A DNA stretch of 35,372 bases, taken from contig JAEELT010000096.1 of NCBI GenBank assembly GCA_016282855.1, positions 1 through 35,372 on the forward strand, given 5' to 3'. Shown one piece after another: positions 26,888-35,372 of this stretch; the first letter of the stretch is position 1; each line of letters starts with the position of its first letter. The stretch is from Clostridiaceae bacterium. GTDB taxonomy: Bacteria > Bacillota > Clostridia > Oscillospirales > Acutalibacteraceae. The position numbers and the translations under genes are program-made. The notes under the pieces were generated by a model. The model was not told the DNA's origin and ran no database searches. It saw nothing but the letters and a program-made list of their open reading frames with translations.

Positions 26888-28144
26888 TTATTCTTCGTAA
26901 AATGCTGATTTTTTCTTTTTGCTGATGATGAAGATAATAATTGCTCCGAAGAGTAACATGCCTATAGCAAAGGGAGCAACAGCCATAATAACGCCGGTGG
27001 GGATAATACCGTCGCGGGTATTTGTGAATGCAACCGCTATGGTGTTTGCGTCATCTTCGTCAATGGTACCTGCCGCCTGATGGTCTGCGGTGATAACAGC
27101 CTCGCCGGTATCGGTGCCGTTAAGCTTATCGCCGGTAACAGCTGTCGCGGGCTTATAATCCTCTTCATCCTCAAGCACGTTGTAGCCGGCGCCGATGGGC
27201 AGGCCGTTGATGCTTATAGTCTGGCCGTGCTTAAGATAGAATACCTGAGTTACTGTTGTGGCACCTGCGGGAACAACAAGGGAAGCAGGCTGCACATAAT
27301 CGGCTGAGCCGTTGAGAGCGGCAATGGTGGTAGCCGCGTTGGGATTCTTGCTGATTGTGGCATCGGCGCCGCCGGTGGTGTAATCAACAGTGTAAGCGTT
27401 GCCCGCTGTTACGCCGCTGATTGTAACGGTAACGGCAAAATACTTGTCTCTTGATGCCTGGTTGCCGGCAACGGTCTTTGAAAAGCTGAGTGTGCCTGTG
27501 GGATACTCATTGACAAAGCCGTCAACCTTGTCGGCAAGGGCAGTGCCGGCGGTAACGACATCACCCGAGCCGTAATCCTGGCTCTTGACCGGGGCGGCGT
27601 CATTTGTGTGAAGCACTGTACCGCTTACCGTAAGAACACCGGAGGCATCGCTTGTAACGTAAACATCAAGGTAAAGGGGATTTGCTTCAAGACCGACCGC
27701 TGTATCGGTTGAAGAAACTTCTCTGAGCTCAAAGCGGTAAACGCCGGGCTCTGAGAAGGTTACTGCGGAAAGATTGATGGTTGCGGTCTGCTTTGCATAT
27801 ATCTTGCCTGAGGGAAGGGTAAGGATATCGCCGCTCTGAACGGCATTATATGTGGTATCGGTGGGCGTAAAGGTCACAGTGTTCACGGTAGCGCCCTGGG
27901 GGCCGGCGTAAACTGCCATATGGGTGCTGTCCGCTGCCTTGGCAGTGCCGGGGAGAATGCTGAAGGTTATTGTGGTGTTAGGCACATGCGCGTCGTCGGG
28001 AATAACAAGATACTTCTTGAAATTCACTGCGGCGGGGCCTGTAACAGGGGTGTTGGTAATTGCTGTGGATACGGGTGCCGCAAAGCTCATAACAAGTGCG
28101 AAAATCATGAGCACTGCAAGCGTGTTGAAAAATCTCTTCTTCAT
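26888..28144 (-). CDS. FctA-like major (backbone) pilin
   Basis: Signal peptide; FSEPGVYRFELREV; LSFSKTVAGNQASRDKYFAVTV; VAFTNTRDGIIPTGVIMAVAPFAIGMLLFGAIIIFIISKKKK, closely patterned on Streptococcus pyogenes FctA/Spy0128 (FTNKKDFEVPTGVAMTVAPY). Confidence 0.9.
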   Translation of the reverse strand: MKKRFFNTLAVLMIFALVMSFAAPVSTAITNTPVTGPAAVNFKKYLVIPDDAHVPNTTITFSILPGTAKAADSTHMAVYAGPQGATVNTVTFTPTDTTYNAVQSGDILTLPSGKIYAKQTATINLSAVTFSEPGVYRFELREVSSTDTAVGLEANPLYLDVYVTSDASGVLTVSGTVLHTNDAAPVKSQDYGSGDVVTAGTALADKVDGFVNEYPTGTLSFSKTVAGNQASRDKYFAVTVTISGVTAGNAYTVDYTTGGADATISKNPNAATTIAALNGSADYVQPASLVVPAGATTVTQVFYLKHGQTISINGLPIGAGYNVLEDEEDYKPATAVTGDKLNGTDTGEAVITADHQAAGTIDEDDANTIAVAFTNTRDGIIPTGVIMAVAPFAIGMLLFGAIIIFIISKKKKSAFYEE

Positions 28145-28202
28145 ATTTTTTTCCTCCTTTTATGAATCAAGATATTTTTTTATTTGAATATATAAACGCC
28201 GC

Positions 28203-28769
28203 TTAAAAGCCTCTGCGGCGGAAAGAAAAAATAATGGGTCCGTCAACATTTTTCATATCAACCGAGCCAAAGGACCTGCTGTCATTTACATCCTCACGGT
28301 AATCATTCAGTATGAACACCTTTCCCTCTTCTACTTTGAAGGGGTATTCAATACCGGACTGTTCAGACGGATAAGTGGGATAATAAATATCCTCCGCAGC
28401 AACCATTCCGTTTACGAGAAGCTGACCGAAGCTGTTTATTTCAACGATGTTGCCGGGAAGGCCTACTACCCTGCCCACACACTTTTTGCCGCCGCTTTCA
28501 TACAGTACAGCAGCGTTGATGTAAGGACGCTGAAGCTTGAGTGAAATAACCAGGTCGCCGTCATTGATTGCAGGGTGCATATTATTGCCGTAATGGATAT
28601 TTACACCCAGCACGAATATAAGAGCAAGCGCAACCGTCAGCGCGGCAGCAGCAATTTTGACAATAAGGTTAACCGCAAGGCGATTTGTTGATATTTTTTT
28701 GCGAGGCTGCGCAGGCTTTTGGGGCAATTTGACCGAATCATTGTTTTGCTTAAACGATTCCCCGCTCAA
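28203..28769 (-). CDS. SipA-like signal-peptidase-I homologue, predicted catalytically dead
   Basis: SPase I fold motifs GNNMHPAINDGD, CVGRVVGLPGN, VFILNDYREDVNDSRSFG; Ser-to-Asn and Lys-to-Gly at the dyad; TTG start with AGGTGA RBS. Confidence 0.85.
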   Translation of the reverse strand: MSGESFKQNNDSVKLPQKPAQPRKKISTNRLAVNLIVKIAAAALTVALALIFVLGVNIHYGNNMHPAINDGDLVISLKLQRPYINAAVLYESGGKKCVGRVVGLPGNIVEINSFGQLLVNGMVAAEDIYYPTYPSEQSGIEYPFKVEEGKVFILNDYREDVNDSRSFGSVDMKNVDGPIIFSFRRRGF

Positions 28770-28830
28770 TTATTTCACCTACCTAAAAATACTTATATAA
28801 ACATTTATAAATATAAAAATGTGGTATTAT

Positions 28831-28859
28831 ATTATAGTTTTTGTAAAAGATAATGTCAA
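28831..28859 (-). promoter_or_regulatory. Consensus promoter of pilus operon
   Basis: Minus strand TTGACA(28859-28854)-17 bp-TATAAT(28836-28831). Confidence 0.85.
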
Positions 28860-29170
28860 CTGTTACAATGAATTTTTTGTTGCAAAACCGCTTTTCCGGC
28901 GATTTTAACCGATCAATTATCTTAAACGGAAAATTGAGCGGCTGATTTTCACCTTAAAGCAGAGCGGGTTTCATAATCCGGACTGAACGCTTGAGTTTTC
29001 AAGCTTATTGTTTTTGTATTGAAGTGAAGTGCTGTTTTTGATATAATGATTTCAGCAAACAGGATTTGAGCACAAGATGTTGCCTGAAAAAAAGCAATCG
29101 GCAACACATAAACCGGTTTATCCGCCCGCGGTAAAATAAGCGGTACAACCGGGTTTACGGAGTGATTTTT

Positions 29171-30535
29171 ATGATTCAAAAAACAATAGGCATTGTTACG
29201 GCGGTTTTCGCTTTCCTGACTTCTTTGTCACAGATGATATTTGCGCCCAATACAATAAGAATTGATTTTGACAGCGTTGTTGATGAAATACGGCCCGTTC
29301 ACAATATCGGAAGAATGCCTGAATATGTGACCGAGAGCGAAATCAACAGTTATTTCACCGCAGCAAATATGACTTCCTGCAGAACCCACGACATCAACTG
29401 CACTGATATACACCGCATTTTCCCTGATTTTTCAAAGGATGCAAACGACGAAAGCTCATATAACTTCACCGAATGCGACGGTGTTATCGCGGCAATCGCC
29501 GACACGGGTATGGAGCCCTTCTTCCGCCTGGGCATAAGTTACAGCGACCCGGAGGTATCCGGCGAGTTTCTTGCGCCCCCTGCCGATTACACAAAGTGGT
29601 CGCAAATCTGCGAGCACATAATTCTGCATTACAACGAGGGCTGGGCAAACGGGTTTGATTACAATATCAGATACTGGGAAATATGGAACGAGCCCGAAAA
29701 CAGCGATGACGTGCAGGATAACCACTTCTGGACAGGCACAGATGAAGAATTCTTCCGCCTGTATGATACTGCCGCAAAATACCTGAAAGAAAGATTCCCG
29801 CAGCTTAAAATCGGCGGTTACGGCTCCTGCGGTTTTTACGCGCTGACAAAAACAAACGCCGTAAACACAGGCGCAAGCCCGAGAAACAAATATTTCATTA
29901 CTTATTTCAACAATTTTCTTGACTATATCAGAGAGCATAACTCCCCTATGGATTTCTTCACGTGGCACAGCTACACCACCACCGGAAAGAACGCCCGCTA
30001 TATTGAATATGTTAGAGAAAGCCTCGCAAACGCAGGCTACGGTGAAGCCGAGATAATATGCGACGAGTGGAACTTCAACCCCACGGAAAACGATAAGATT
30101 GACCGCCGCTACGGGGCAAACCAAACCTCAATGCTCCTGATGTTTCAGAATGAAAAGCTCGATATGGCGCATTATTATAACGGCGATGATGACGCAACAC
30201 TATGGAGCGGCCTGTTTGTAGAAGGTCGCCGGCCGTCATCGGCATATTACGGATTCCGGGCCTTCGGACAATTATACGAACTCGGCAGTCAGGCGGAAAT
30301 CAGAAATCACCGGTTGCCCGGGGATTTGTATGCGGTTGCCGCAACGGGCGAAAACGGGCAGGCGCTGCTTATCTCCAATGTGTCCGAAAAAAGAGACAGA
30401 AAGCTCAAAATTGACGCCGGAGAATATACCGTTGAAAAATGTATGACGGTAAACGAAAACTGCGAATGGGTCGAGATACAGCTTCCCGATAAAATTGAAA
30501 GCGGCTCAATGCTGTATATCACATTCGTCAGATAA
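29171..30535 (+). CDS. Exported GH39-like glycoside hydrolase (beta-xylosidase family)
   Basis: N-terminal hydrophobic segment; RYWEIWNEPEN (acid/base) and EIICDEWNF (nucleophile); ATG 29171 with GGAG RBS. Confidence 0.82.
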   Translation: MIQKTIGIVTAVFAFLTSLSQMIFAPNTIRIDFDSVVDEIRPVHNIGRMPEYVTESEINSYFTAANMTSCRTHDINCTDIHRIFPDFSKDANDESSYNFTECDGVIAAIADTGMEPFFRLGISYSDPEVSGEFLAPPADYTKWSQICEHIILHYNEGWANGFDYNIRYWEIWNEPENSDDVQDNHFWTGTDEEFFRLYDTAAKYLKERFPQLKIGGYGSCGFYALTKTNAVNTGASPRNKYFITYFNNFLDYIREHNSPMDFFTWHSYTTTGKNARYIEYVRESLANAGYGEAEIICDEWNFNPTENDKIDRRYGANQTSMLLMFQNEKLDMAHYYNGDDDATLWSGLFVEGRRPSSAYYGFRAFGQLYELGSQAEIRNHRLPGDLYAVAATGENGQALLISNVSEKRDRKLKIDAGEYTVEKCMTVNENCEWVEIQLPDKIESGSMLYITFVR

Positions 30536-30625
30536 AGCGTTTGCCGCAGCGGAAAAAGCATAAATGACGCAGTGAACTTATGATAAACATCCACCGCAAA
30601 ATGCAGACAAAAGCCGGAGAATTAT

Positions 30626-31054
30626 ATGGGCGGAAATAACAAAAGCAATACACGGGCAGCCCGTCGCGATGACCGGAAAACAGAGCCGATGCCTGCTTTG
30701 CACGAAACTTTTACGCTGAGCAGGGCATTTACTGATGATGAAATGTCCGCTCTGCGGCGCGGCAACATTCCTCAGTCAATGGAGGACAAGTGGTTTCTGT
30801 TTATGGAGGGCTCAACCCTTTGGGCGCACCGCAGCTGGACGGGATATTGCATTTACAGAATTGACTTCAAAGAGGATAACAGGCATATTGTCACGGTCAA
30901 CCGCGACCCGGAGCAGTACCGCTGCGCAAGCGTGCAGGAGGATATTTCTTCACTCGGCAGTCTTCCGGACATGTGGACCCGGACTCCTTATGATTACTAC
31001 GGCGAATGGCTCTCGGAAACTTATGATGCTCTCAGGAAAGATAATAAAGTGTAA
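30626..31054 (+). CDS. Conserved-looking hypothetical protein, 142 aa
   Basis: ORF with RBS GGAGA; MEDKWFLFMEGSTLWAHRSWTGYCIYRIDF core. Confidence 0.65.
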   Translation: MGGNNKSNTRAARRDDRKTEPMPALHETFTLSRAFTDDEMSALRRGNIPQSMEDKWFLFMEGSTLWAHRSWTGYCIYRIDFKEDNRHIVTVNRDPEQYRCASVQEDISSLGSLPDMWTRTPYDYYGEWLSETYDALRKDNKV

Positions 31055-31061
31055 AAGATAA

Positions 31062-31085
31062 GCCGGGCTGAATAATCAGCCCGGC
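31062..31085. terminator. Bidirectional terminator between convergent genes
   Basis: GCCGGGCTGA-ATAA-TCAGCCCGGC followed by CTTTC. Confidence 0.8.
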
Positions 31086-31101
31086 CTTTCATTAAGCCTT
31101 T

Positions 31102-34100
31102 TTATTCTTCGGGTGTTTCCCCGTCTTTGCTTTTATTATCGCCGCTCTTTTTCGCTTTCTTTTTCATAATAACGGGTATCAGCACAGCGGGCACGGCCAG
31201 CGCAATTATGCCGAAGAACACTATACCGTTAAAAGCAGTAAACAGCGAACCTTCGCTATGATCCTGTATAAGCTTATTCACATCAAACACATTGCTGAAA
31301 ATGAGATTTGATGTTGCCATACGGGTCGGGAAATTCATATAAATCCAGCCGTAATACTGACCCCTCTGATAGCCGTAGGAATCAAGGAAAGTATTTATGC
31401 TGTCACTGCCGATGCCTGTTGCCAGCTCCTCGGGCGAACCGGAGAGCGGCCCGACAGTCAGAGGAGGAATAAGGCAGTCCGCATTGAAGCTGTAGTTATA
31501 GGTGGATGAATAAATCATTCTCACGTCGGCAATGAACTGCGATGAATCATAATTCTGACGGAAATCGAGCCCTGCGGACTTACTGAAGCACTCGGTGAGA
31601 TAGTCTATTTTGTCCCGGGCGCTCACATCGTAATGATCCTCTGTGAATTCGGCAAAGCGCCTCTCAACAAGGTAAACCTTGCCTGCCGCCTCGCCTACCG
31701 TGGGCATTTTCTGCTTTTCGCCGAGCACAACTATACGCGGGTCTTTTGCCGCCTGCTCAAGGACCTTTCCGAGAATAGTCGCGTAATAGCCTCCTACATC
31801 GTCACCCTCGCACTTGAAGGTAATGTAAACAGATTCGCTTTTGTTATTCTCAACAAAGGCGAGAGCTTCTTCAATCACATCTCTGAATGTGAGATTGGAG
31901 CCGTCAAGGTTACGGCAGTCCGCCATAGATACATCGTGGCTTGAATACTTTGAAAAGCCGAGCGCGCCGAGCGTTCCGTGGCAAAGCTTGAGAAAGCCCG
32001 CCTCATAAAGCAGGTCATCGCCCTTGAGCTCTTTATTGTCAAGGTCTTTGATTTTCCTGTTGGGGTCATAAATCATACGCACATCAAAGGTGCGTATGCC
32101 GGCGTTGAGCTGCTGCTCTACCGTAAGATTATTGCACTTTGCGAGCTCATCAACGATAAACTGAACAAGTTTTTCAAAGTTGAAGGCAATATATATCGCC
32201 CCTGCGATGATGAGCGGAAGTTTATTCATTATCAGAGAGAGGAGAGCCGGAATGGTGGTTGAGAAAAGCGGAGCGAGCGAAGCAATAATCTTAACCCAGT
32301 CAGGCAGCTTATCATCAACTATATTGACGAAATTATCAAGTATCACATCAATCATTTCCTGATTGAGCTTCACATTATATGTGCCCGTATCGTGAGTGCC
32401 GGGCATATTCACCTGAGAAATTGACGCATTCTGAGGAATATATTTCATCCAGTTGCGCGTTGTGACACCCTTGTAGCCGTCAATGCAGCTGAAGCTTGAA
32501 GGAATCATACCGTAGTAGTATTTCGCGTATTGGCTCAGACCGATTTTTTCGGTATATCCCCTTTCTGTGTCATAAGCGAAGGTGGCATATCTTGCGGTCA
32601 GGCAGTCAAGCACCGTGGTGTAGGAATAGTCTATCCTCTGGAGCGCCTCTGTCTTTTTTTTGTATTTTTCGGATGTGGGGTTATCTCTCGTGTAGCCGCT
32701 CTTGCGGTTATCGCCGAACGGCTCGCAGTAATGGACGGAATAAAGGATTTCGCCCATAAGCGCCTTCATATCATCGCTGATGTAAAGGCCGTTTTCCTGA
32801 GCGTATTTTTTCACGTTGGACCAGCAGGATTTAAGAATATCAAAAGGATTGCTGCCGTCGTCATACTTTTTCTTGATATACCTTCCGAAATAAGTGGTGA
32901 AAAGGTAAACATAACCGCCGCTTTTATCAATAAAATCCTTGTTCCACTCGTAGCCTTTTCTGTAAGCTCCGTTAAAGAAATCCCTTGTTTCAACGCCCTC
33001 CCGGCCGGTCATATCTATGACCTCCCAGCTTTCGGGCCCTTTTACGAGCGCGTTGTGATTGGCCACCTCGCGAAGAGCGTAATAAAGACGCTCGGAAGAG
33101 AGCTCGTCGACATAAGGCTTGCCGAGAATCATATCTGAATAGCCGCCTATATCTATGTCTCCGAGAAAGTCAACCGATAAATCCGCCCTGTGATAGAAGG
33201 AATCTCTGCCCGTCACATTAACGCTTGCGTAGTCTATGTAAACATCTCCGTTTTTGCCGCTGAGCTGAGCGGGTTTGCCCGCAGCTCCGCCGCCGGCTCC
33301 TCCGCCGCCGATGCCGTAGTCCGCAGCTTTGCCGGCACAGAACTCCGATGTTTCGCTCATGCCTTTGTCACCGGACTCGGCGTAGATGGTCAGAGTGCCC
33401 AGAATGTAAACTGTGCCGCAATCCGTGCCTCTTTCGGGAAGGTCGGATGAGTCTTTGATTCCCTTGCCGCCGCTGCCGCCGATACCGGCTCCCGCACCGC
33501 CGCCGGAGCTTGATTTTTCTCCCTCGTGGGCGTCACCGCCCAGGGCAGTGAGCGCCCCTGAGCCGCGGATAATCAGAGAAGAGCTCTCCGGCACATATAT
33601 GCCGGCGCCCGCTCCGTTAATTCCCTTGGCTCTGCCGCCCCTGAGAGAAACCTTTACACCCGTGGGAATATCAATGGTTATTTTGGCATTTTCCGGTATT
33701 GTAAGCGCGTTCTGACACGCGGGAGCGGTGTAAGACACGCTTTTTTCAAAGCGGTAATGCCCGTTATCCTCAAGCTCAAGGTCTTTTACATCCGTAACGG
33801 CCGTGGCGGAAACATCCGTAAATGAGCCGTCCTCATTGAGAGAGAATACGCCTCTTTCAATATCGCCCTCGAGCCTTCCGGTTATTGTTGTGTCATAGCC
33901 GGCATAGACTGTGCCGGAAACGCCGTCTGCCTTTTCAGGATGAGCTCCGCCGTTGCCGCCGTCGCCGCCCTTGAGATCGCCGAATCTGACACCTTCTTTG
34001 CCCTTTGAATAGGCGTCGCCGCCCTTGCCGCCTTTGCCGTAACCGTCGTGATCGTTATTCGGATATTCGGTGCTGCGTGTGCTGCCTGAGCCGCCACCGC

Positions 34101-35372
34101 CGCCTCCCGAGCCGCCGGGACCGCCTGCGCCTATGCCGTATGGGGCAGCTTCGCCGCCCGCGCCTGCACCGCCGCCGCCACCGCCGCCGGCGTAGTAATT
34201 ATCAGTATAGCCGGAGTCTTTGTCACGAGCCTTTGAGCCGCTTGAGCCGCTTGAGCCTTCAGCTCCGCCTTTGCCGGGCTCGGCGATAACCGAAACCTGC
34301 TCAAAAATACAGACATTTCCGCATTCTTCGCCCGACATACCCTTCCGGCCGTTTTTGCCGCTCTCACCGTCGCAGTCTCCCTCAGGATTCTCACAGGGAG
34401 AAGCGGGGTGGTCCGCTTTTTCACGGTAAAGATTTATTTCGCTGAGCTGCAGATAATCCTTTAATGTAAAATCAAATCTGAAATAGCTGTATTCTTCTGT
34501 ATTGTCGGTGCCGTAAGTGAATTCTCTGTAATCCTGCGCTGTCATCTGAGGGTCGTCCACTGACGAAACAAGGGTCCACTCAATATTATCCTTTGAGCCG
34601 TAAAGCGCCCAGCCGGAGGGCAGCCTGCCGTATCTGCTGTTGTCATCTGCGGTGACAAGGCCGTAGGATACGACCTTTTCGGGCTTTGATGTTCTCACGG
34701 CAATGCAGATTTTACCCTCTTTTTTTACGCAGCATTTTGTTTCGTCCTTGCTGTCAAAAAGATTGAGGGTGGTCTGCTTATCATAGCCCTGCTCCCCGCT
34801 CACAAGCACCGCGTTATTTATCTTTTCGCTGTAAGGGTAAGCAGTCTCACCGTTATCGGAGCCTTTATAAAGGCCGCCCTTGCCTCCTTTGCCGCCGTTA
34901 CCGCCCTTGCCGCCGATACCGGCTCCTGCTCCGCCGCCGCCTGCTCCGCCGCTGCCGCCGTTGCCGGCGTAAAAGATTCCTTCGCCGTCGCGGGAGTCTT
35001 TATCAAAGAGCGCGTTTTCGCCCTTTGCGCCGTTTTCGCCGTCAGAGGCGTTGCCGCCTGCAGCCTTCAGCGTGCCTTCACCCTTTATGATAAGAGTGGA
35101 TGATGCGGGAAGATATATTCCCGCACCCGCGCCTGCGGAAAAGACGGCATCGGCGCCTTTTGCCGTTACCGTGACTCCCTTTTCAATCTGAAGCACGACA
35201 GTCGAGAGCTCGGGCACGATTATTCCGCTGCCGGAGGGATGACTGTTTGTGAATGATAAATCTTTTTTGAAAACATAGGTCTTGCCGTTTTCAAGCAGAT
35301 AACCCGATTTGCTTCCGGCCACAACATCAACCGTGTTGTTTTTTGCCTCAAGCGCGCGGCCTTCCACAGTCG
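31102..35372 (-). CDS. Surface mosaic protein, 5'-truncated by window edge: Gly-rich repeat modules, F5/8C-like insert, PI-PLC-like phosphodiesterase domain, C-terminal TM anchor
   Basis: SQVNMPGTHDTGTYN, QLNAGIRTFDVRMIYD, LKLCHG (PI-PLC X-type); GSGGAGGGGAGAGIGGKGGNGGKGGKGG; PSGWALYGSKDNIEWTLVSS...YFRFDFT (F5/8C-like); frame stays open to the window end. Confidence 0.82.
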   Translation of the reverse strand, partial: TVEGRALEAKNNTVDVVAGSKSGYLLENGKTYVFKKDLSFTNSHPSGSGIIVPELSTVVLQIEKGVTVTAKGADAVFSAGAGAGIYLPASSTLIIKGEGTLKAAGGNASDGENGAKGENALFDKDSRDGEGIFYAGNGGSGGAGGGGAGAGIGGKGGNGGKGGKGGLYKGSDNGETAYPYSEKINNAVLVSGEQGYDKQTTLNLFDSKDETKCCVKKEGKICIAVRTSKPEKVVSYGLVTADDNSRYGRLPSGWALYGSKDNIEWTLVSSVDDPQMTAQDYREFTYGTDNTEEYSYFRFDFTLKDYLQLSEINLYREKADHPASPCENPEGDCDGESGKNGRKGMSGEECGNVCIFEQVSVIAEPGKGGAEGSSGSSGSKARDKDSGYTDNYYAGGGGGGGAGAGGEAAPYGIGAGGPGGSGGGGGGSGSTRSTEYPNNDHDGYGKGGKGGDAYSKGKEGVRFGDLKGGDGGNGGAHPEKADGVSGTVYAGYDTTITGRLEGDIERGVFSLNEDGSFTDVSATAVTDVKDLELEDNGHYRFEKSVSYTAPACQNALTIPENAKITIDIPTGVKVSLRGGRAKGINGAGAGIYVPESSSLIIRGSGALTALGGDAHEGEKSSSGGGAGAGIGGSGGKGIKDSSDLPERGTDCGTVYILGTLTIYAESGDKGMSETSEFCAGKAADYGIGGGGAGGGAAGKPAQLSGKNGDVYIDYASVNVTGRDSFYHRADLSVDFLGDIDIGGYSDMILGKPYVDELSSERLYYALREVANHNALVKGPESWEVIDMTGREGVETRDFFNGAYRKGYEWNKDFIDKSGGYVYLFTTYFGRYIKKKYDDGSNPFDILKSCWSNVKKYAQENGLYISDDMKALMGEILYSVHYCEPFGDNRKSGYTRDNPTSEKYKKKTEALQRIDYSYTTVLDCLTARYATFAYDTERGYTEKIGLSQYAKYYYGMIPSSFSCIDGYKGVTTRNWMKYIPQNASISQVNMPGTHDTGTYNVKLNQEMIDVILDNFVNIVDDKLPDWVKIIASLAPLFSTTIPALLSLIMNKLPLIIAGAIYIAFNFEKLVQFIVDELAKCNNLTVEQQLNAGIRTFDVRMIYDPNRKIKDLDNKELKGDDLLYEAGFLKLCHGTLGALGFSKYSSHDVSMADCRNLDGSNLTFRDVIEEALAFVENNKSESVYITFKCEGDDVGGYYATILGKVLEQAAKDPRIVVLGEKQKMPTVGEAAGKVYLVERRFAEFTEDHYDVSARDKIDYLTECFSKSAGLDFRQNYDSSQFIADVRMIYSSTYNYSFNADCLIPPLTVGPLSGSPEELATGIGSDSINTFLDSYGYQRGQYYGWIYMNFPTRMATSNLIFSNVFDVNKLIQDHSEGSLFTAFNGIVFFGIIALAVPAVLIPVIMKKKAKKSGDNKSKDGETPEE

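Noticed and set aside
33882-35006. Ala/Arg-rich ORFs and triplet-like gccgcc runs
   Set aside because: Explained by Gly-rich codon tracts of the 31102-35372 protein; not independent genes or a CRISPR/satellite array.
1-35372. CRISPR array, prophage, transposase or defence system
   Set aside because: No regularly spaced repeats, integrase, transposase, nuclease or toxin-antitoxin pair recognised on either strand.

Overview
Chromosomal window from a probable gut-type Clostridia/Oscillospirales genome (taxonomy inferred only from protein flavour). Left to right it contains: a 2x[4Fe-4S] ferredoxin missed by the ORF track; a large secreted protein; an argF-carA-carB block in which carB is fused in frame to a DapF-like epimerase domain whose first catalytic Cys is Ala; an SDR, TIGR04076-like and GDPD genes; a small-enzyme operon; a DUF2975/HTH pair with symmetric operators; an unlisted 42-aa small-protein gene; tRNA-Met and tRNA-Trp followed by a palindrome-rich element; a complete ~10 kb minus-strand sortase-assembled pilus operon of the FctA/SipA/class-B-sortase type (pseudo-signal peptidase, FctA-like pilin, class B sortase, NPKTS anchor pilin, 1874-aa tip/adhesin, second class B sortase); a GH39-like glycosidase; and a 5'-truncated Gly-rich/F5-8C-like/PI-PLC mosaic surface protein. 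The observations most worth follow-up are (1) the CarB-DapF fusion with the Cys-to-Ala change, (2) the pilus locus with a signal-peptidase-like protein lacking both the Ser and the Lys of the catalytic dyad, and non-LPXTG sorting signals, (3) two strong intercistronic hairpins after the major pilin gene, and (4) the palindromic element bounded by a copy of the tRNA-Trp 3' end plus an adjacent structured-RNA candidate. All calls are from reading the sequence; no database searches were run.
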